Program-made: the position numbers and the translations under genes
Notes under the pieces: generated by a model
Told to the model about the DNA's origin: nothing
Database searches by the model: none
The model's input: the letters and a program-made list of their open reading frames with translations, nothing else
Assembly: GCA_009782175.1 (NCBI GenBank)
Contig: WRKR01000002.1
Span: forward strand, 62,001-126,000
Reading direction: 5' to 3'
Length of the DNA stretch: 64,000 nt
Source: Cystobacterineae bacterium
GTDB lineage: Bacteria; Myxococcota; Myxococcia; Myxococcales; Myxococcaceae
Shown here: positions 59,953 through 64,000 of the stretch, piece after piece
How positions within the stretch are numbered: position 1 is the stretch's first letter
How the letters are laid out: every line of letters begins with the position of its first letter

Positions 59953-60447
59953 TTAAGTGCTTTCAGGCCCCTGCTTGGGGTTTCGGCAGGCCCCCAGGCC
60001 GGTTGTTGTGTCGTGGCCACCGCACACTCTGCTGTCGGAACAATTGCCGTTTTCAAAGCACCCGGGTTGACAGCCGAGCTCCGGAGAAACGCAGACAAAC
60101 TCACCCTGAGGACAACCCACCTCGCAATAGGAGGCTGGCACACAGCTGCCGCTTTTGCATGTTTTCCCATCAGAGCAGTTGTCGTCGGTTTCGCATTGGC
60201 GCTCTCCTATGCAGTGGCCCTGGTCGCCCTGGTCGCCTTGAGCGCCTTCTGTGCCCAGGCAGCGTTGCCATAACTCACATGGGCTGTCATCGCCGACGGT
60301 GCATGTGACAAGTGCCGGCGCACAACAATCCTTCGTGTCCTCTTTGCAACTGACCAGCAAAGAAAATGCGAGGACAAGGGAAAGCAAAGCACACAGGAAT
60401 GGAGCTTTCTTTATATTTAAGCTGTTTTTTGTTGCCTCTGAAAACAT
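59953..60447 (-). CDS. Small Cys-rich lipoprotein
   Basis: 164 aa from ATG 60447, nine bases behind GGAGG; the open frame to 60570 lacks such a site. The signal peptide PFLCALLSLVLAFSLLVSC ends in lipobox LVSC. The mature part has about 20 Cys in EGF- or Dickkopf-like spacing (CETDDNCSDGKTCKSGSCV, CEVGCPQGEFVCVSPELGCQ), a type common in myxobacterial surface proteins. A Gly/Asp collagen-like stretch (EGAQGDQGDQGH) lies between. The function is unknown. Confidence 0.8.
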   Translation of the reverse strand: MFSEATKNSLNIKKAPFLCALLSLVLAFSLLVSCKEDTKDCCAPALVTCTVGDDSPCELWQRCLGTEGAQGDQGDQGHCIGERQCETDDNCSDGKTCKSGSCVPASYCEVGCPQGEFVCVSPELGCQPGCFENGNCSDSRVCGGHDTTTGLGACRNPKQGPEST

Positions 60448-60797
60448 GTGCACATACCTCCGTTGACGAGTGCTGGAACATGTGCGACAGCAAACCGCCC
60501 CCCAGGACGAAACCCCGCTCAAGTGCCAGTTTGACAAGCTTTTTAGCTTCTGCACAACAACCCTATTCATTTAAAAAGCCACACACAAGAGACGACAAAG
60601 GCCGATGGCTTTTTTCTTGCCGGTGGAGAAGGCAAACTTTGGCTCTCTCCAACACGCACGACACTCAAATTCTTCGCTATAGCAACATTTTTGTGGCGGC
60701 TTGAGGCTTTCTCCTGCGTTTGCTTTTTGGGGGTGGTGAAGGCGTTTGGAAAAGCCCGCGCCCGCATGGCGAAGAGAAATGTTTTCACCCTCCTCTA
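60448..60797. other. Intergenic region downstream of the giant NHL gene
   Basis: Probably the terminator and promoter region between two minus-strand genes. No hairpin with a T-run is obvious and no coding signal is seen. Confidence 0.4.
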
Positions 60798-63700
60798 TTA
60801 TTTCACCACAATTTTGCGAATGCGGTGGTTGAGGGTGTCCGCCACATAGAGGTTGCCTTTCGTGTCTATGGCAATGTCGGAAGGCATATGAAACCGTGCA
60901 ACATTCCCCGGGCCGTCGGCATAGCCTCCTTCACTTGTTTCTAATAGGCCAAACTGTTCTGGGCCAGGCTCCCAATTTCCGGCAACTGTGCTGACTTCTC
61001 CTCTCGGTGTTATTTTTCGGATGCGGTGGTTGTCTAAGTCCGTCACATAGAGGTTGCCGCCTTTGTCGATGGCTATGCCGGAAGGCCTATTAAACTGTGC
61101 AGCAATTCCTTGTCCATCGGAAAAGCCTCCTCTCAGTTCATCATTATTTCCGGCAAAAGTGCTGACTTCTCCCGCAGGCGTTATTTTGCGGATGCGGTGG
61201 TTGAGGGTGTCCGCCACATAGAGGTTGCCGCCTTTGTCTATGGCAATGCCGGAAGGCATATGAAACCGCGCAACATTCCCCGGGCCGTCGGCATAGCCAC
61301 CTATATCTCCATCTTCCTCGCCGCTTCCGGCAAAGGTGCTGACTTCTCCCGCAGGCGTTATTTTGCGGATGCGGTAAACATCTGCCACATAGAGGTTGCC
61401 TTCTTTGTCTATGGCAATGCCGGAAGGCGCATTAAACCGCGCAACATTCCCCGGGCCATCGGCATAGCTACTTCCATCTTCACCTTCCTCGCCGCTTCCG
61501 GCAAAGGTGCTGACTTCTCCTTCAGGCGTTATTTTGCGGATGAGGCCGTTGTCCGCCACATAGAGGTTGCCGCCTTTGTCTATGGCAATGTCGGAAGGCG
61601 AAAAAAACCGTGCAACATTCCCCGGGCCGTCTGCATAGCCTCCTTTTCTAGCTCCATCTTTCTCGCCACTTCCGGCAAAGGTGCTAACTTCTCCCGCAGG
61701 TGTTATTTTGCGGATGCGGTGGTTGTCGCTGTCCGCCACATAGAGGTTGCCGCCTTTGTCTATGGTTATGCCGGAAGGCCTATTAAACTGTGCACCATTC
61801 CCCGGGCCATCGGCATAGCCTCCTTTTCTATTTCTATTTCCATCTCCATCTTCCTTGTCGCTTCCGGCAAAGGTGCTGACCATGGGTGGCTGTTTTCTGG
61901 TGAGGCTTGCTGTTTTTGAGTCCACCACAATTTTGCGGATGCGGTTGTTTCCGGAATCCACCACATAGAGGTTGCCTTCCTCGTCGATGGCAATGCCGGA
62001 AGGATAATAAAACTCTGCAACATCCCCGGGGCCGTCGGCATAGCCTCCAATTTTCAAACCCATCCCAACACTACTTCCGGCAAGGGTGCTGACTTCTCCC
62101 TCAGGCGTTATTTTGCGGATGCGGTGGTTGAAGCTATCCGCCACATAGAGGTTGCCTCCTTTGTCGATGGCTATGCCGGAAGGAAAATGAAACCGTGCCA
62201 TGCTTCCTTGGCCGTCGACAATGCCTTCCCTGCTTTTCTTTCTCCAACCCACGTCTCCTCCTCCGGCAAGGGTGCTGACTTCTCCTTCAGGCGTTATTTT
62301 GCGGATGCGGTTGTTGTCTAAGTCCGCCACATAGAGGTTGCCTCCTTTGTCGATGGCTATGCCGGAAGGCGCATTAAACCGCGCAACATTTCCCGGGCCG
62401 TCGGCATAGCCTCCTTTTCTAGCTCCATCTTTCTCGCCACTTCCGGCAAAGGTGCTCACTTCTCCCGCAGGTGTTATTTTGCGGATGCGGTTGTTGCCAG
62501 CATCCGCCACATAGAGGTTGCCTAAAGCGTCTATGGCAATGCCATTAGGTATAATACCATCACCCATATTAAACGCGGCCGCATTTCCCGGGCCGTCTGC
62601 AAAACCTCTCTCGCCGCTTCCGGCAAAGGTGCTGACTTCTCCCGCAGGCGTTATTTTGCGGATGCGGTGGTTTCCTAAATCCACCACATAGAGGTTGCCG
62701 TCTTTGTCTGTGGCAATGCCGGAAGGCCTATCAAACCGTGCAACATTTCCCGGGCCATCAGCAAAGGCGCTATGCCATTTGGAAGCTTCCCCACTCCCGG
62801 CAAGCGCGCTCACTTCCCCTGCCTGCGTTATTTTTCGGATGCGGTGGTTGCCCAAATTCGTCACATAGAGGTTGCCTTTCGCGTCCAGGGCAATTCCGGA
62901 AGGCACATAAAAATGTGGGCCGTCGGCATAGCCTCCTCCATCTTCACCTGCCCCACCGCTTCCGGCAAAGGTGCTGACCATGGGTGGCCGTTTTCTGGCG
63001 AGGCTTGTTGTTTTTGAGTCCACCACAATTTTGCGGATGCAGTTGTTGAAGGTGTCCACCACATAGAGGTTGCCGTCTTTGTCTATGGCAATGCCAGAAG
63101 GCCCAGAAAACCGTGCAACATTCCCTGGGCCGCCGGCATAGCCTTCTCGACCACTTCCGGCAAAAGTGCTGACTTCTCCCGCAGGTGTTATTTTGTGGAT
63201 GCCGTGGTTTTTGATGGTGCTCGACACATAGAGGTTGCCTGTTGGGTCTATGGCAATTCCGATGGGATGGTCGAAGAATATTGCCTTTGTTCCCGTGCCC
63301 TCGTCAAAGCCAAACGCACCGTCGTCGGAAAAGGACAAGGTGCTGACTTCTCCTTCAGGTGTTATTTTTCGGATGAGGCCGTTGAAGGTGTCCGCCACAT
63401 AGAGGTTGCCTTTCGTGTCTATGGCAATGCCGGAAGGCATATTAAACTGTGCAGCATTTCCCGGGCCGTCGACATAGCCCCCTTCTCTAGCTCCATATTT
63501 ATTTTCCTCGCCACTTCCGGCAAAGGTGCTGACTTCTCCTTCAGGTGTTATTTTGCGGATGCGGTGGTTGAAGCTATCCGCCACATAGAGGTTGCCCTCT
63601 TTGTCGAGGGCAATGCCGGAAGGCGCATTAAACTGGGCAACATTTCCCGGGCCGTCGGCATAGCCGCTTGCTTTTATATTTCCATATTCATTTTCCTTGC

Positions 63701-64000
63701 CACTTCCGGCAAGGGTGCTGACTTCTCCTTCAGGCGTTATTTTGCGAATGCGGTGGTTGAGGGTGTCCGCCACATAGAGGTTGCCTTTTGCATCCAGGGC
63801 AATGCCATTATGTTTATCTATGCCACTATCATCACCCATATTAAACGCGGCCGTATTCCCCGGGCCATCGGCATAGCCTCTTTCGCTTCCGGCAAAAGTG
63901 CTGACTTCTCCCTCTGGTGTTATTTTGCGAATGCGGTGGTTGAGGGTGTCCGCCACATAGAGGTTGCCGCCTTTGTCTATGGCAATGCCGGAAGGCCAAA
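60798..64000 (-). CDS. Giant NHL-repeat protein (5' end outside the window)
   Basis: At least 1066 codons, open to the right edge. The visible part has 18 NHL repeats of 45-70 aa, e.g. GYADGPGNVARFHMPSGIAI then DKGGNLYVADTLNHRIRKIT. After repeats 6 and 12 the usual ITPEGEVSTFAGS is replaced by a linker IVVDSKTTSLARKRPPMVST, and repeat 18 ends IVVK-stop. This divides the protein into three six-bladed propellers. Between blades, Glu/Asp/Gly loops (e.g. SGEEDGDIGG) vary in length. The DNA repeats are highly similar, indicating recent expansion. Related to the lipoprotein at 14985-16400; export is likely but the signal is not in view. Confidence 0.92.
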   Translation of the reverse strand, partial: WPSGIAIDKGGNLYVADTLNHRIRKITPEGEVSTFAGSERGYADGPGNTAAFNMGDDSGIDKHNGIALDAKGNLYVADTLNHRIRKITPEGEVSTLAGSGKENEYGNIKASGYADGPGNVAQFNAPSGIALDKEGNLYVADSFNHRIRKITPEGEVSTFAGSGEENKYGAREGGYVDGPGNAAQFNMPSGIAIDTKGNLYVADTFNGLIRKITPEGEVSTLSFSDDGAFGFDEGTGTKAIFFDHPIGIAIDPTGNLYVSSTIKNHGIHKITPAGEVSTFAGSGREGYAGGPGNVARFSGPSGIAIDKDGNLYVVDTFNNCIRKIVVDSKTTSLARKRPPMVSTFAGSGGAGEDGGGYADGPHFYVPSGIALDAKGNLYVTNLGNHRIRKITQAGEVSALAGSGEASKWHSAFADGPGNVARFDRPSGIATDKDGNLYVVDLGNHRIRKITPAGEVSTFAGSGERGFADGPGNAAAFNMGDGIIPNGIAIDALGNLYVADAGNNRIRKITPAGEVSTFAGSGEKDGARKGGYADGPGNVARFNAPSGIAIDKGGNLYVADLDNNRIRKITPEGEVSTLAGGGDVGWRKKSREGIVDGQGSMARFHFPSGIAIDKGGNLYVADSFNHRIRKITPEGEVSTLAGSSVGMGLKIGGYADGPGDVAEFYYPSGIAIDEEGNLYVVDSGNNRIRKIVVDSKTASLTRKQPPMVSTFAGSDKEDGDGNRNRKGGYADGPGNGAQFNRPSGITIDKGGNLYVADSDNHRIRKITPAGEVSTFAGSGEKDGARKGGYADGPGNVARFFSPSDIAIDKGGNLYVADNGLIRKITPEGEVSTFAGSGEEGEDGSSYADGPGNVARFNAPSGIAIDKEGNLYVADVYRIRKITPAGEVSTFAGSGEEDGDIGGYADGPGNVARFHMPSGIAIDKGGNLYVADTLNHRIRKITPAGEVSTFAGNNDELRGGFSDGQGIAAQFNRPSGIAIDKGGNLYVTDLDNHRIRKITPRGEVSTVAGNWEPGPEQFGLLETSEGGYADGPGNVARFHMPSDIAIDTKGNLYVADTLNHRIRKIVVK

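Noticed and set aside
60798-64000. Regularly repeated DNA that might be a CRISPR array
   Set aside because: Units are 140-210 bp, in one open reading frame, and encode NHL blades; there are no constant repeats with unique spacers.

Overview
The window looks like a chromosomal piece of a Myxococcota- or Bradymonadota-type bacterium, i.e. a former deltaproteobacterium, with a roughly balanced base composition. Pointers are a CarD/CdnL regulator, two eukaryotic-like Ser/Thr kinases with a single membrane span and a PEGA-like tail, three FHA-domain proteins (one fused to a CpaF ATPase), a short eukaryote-type prolyl-tRNA synthetase, a GTP-type PEP carboxykinase, and many lipoproteins built from beta-propeller, Cys-rich or thrombospondin type 3 repeats. 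The assignment is inferred from gene content only.

1-23 kb: pckG, a Ser/Thr kinase, a VWA/TSP3 lipoprotein, a YhbY RNA-binding protein, a secreted protein with a duplicated bulb-lectin domain, an Lhr-type helicase, a six-bladed NHL lipoprotein, comEC, carD, proS, a small membrane protein and a TonB-C protein. 23-43 kb: an almost unbroken minus-strand run. In transcription order it holds rplS, yraN, rsmI, a Ser/Thr kinase, glyQ, glyS, two propeller-like lipoproteins, a Tad/Flp-like secretion set (FHA protein, prepilin peptidase, CpaC secretin, FHA-CpaF, double-FHA/TPR protein) and polA. 43-45 kb: rplY, pth, a repeat field and tRNA-Gly(CCC).

45-54 kb is an accessory region starting at tRNA-Gly. 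It is built from two duplicated modules. Module A (45115-45795 and 51477-52157) encodes a 72-aa acidic protein. Module B (about 49609-50595 and 52651-53640) carries a broken XRE regulator, a C4-like antisense RNA leader and a 128-aa protein. Between the modules lie a three-gene exported/lipoprotein cluster, hicAB, a VOC protein and fragments of YhcG (DUF1016). 54-64 kb: a large Cys-rich/PKD lipoprotein of different base composition, a RhuM fragment, a membrane protein, a Sel1-repeat protein, a small Cys-rich lipoprotein and a giant NHL protein that runs off the right edge.

The three most interesting signals are these. First, two paralogous C4-like leader RNAs have antisense and target boxes that have changed together, so each copy matches only itself. 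Second, a family of short palindromic intergenic elements with ends TAGACCGSTT...AASCGGTCTA sits in TA dinucleotides and repeatedly supplies the TAG stop codon of the adjacent gene. Third, a secreted-protein gene has a perfect signal peptide and ribosome binding site but ATA in the start position. All calls come from reading the sequence; no database search was run.
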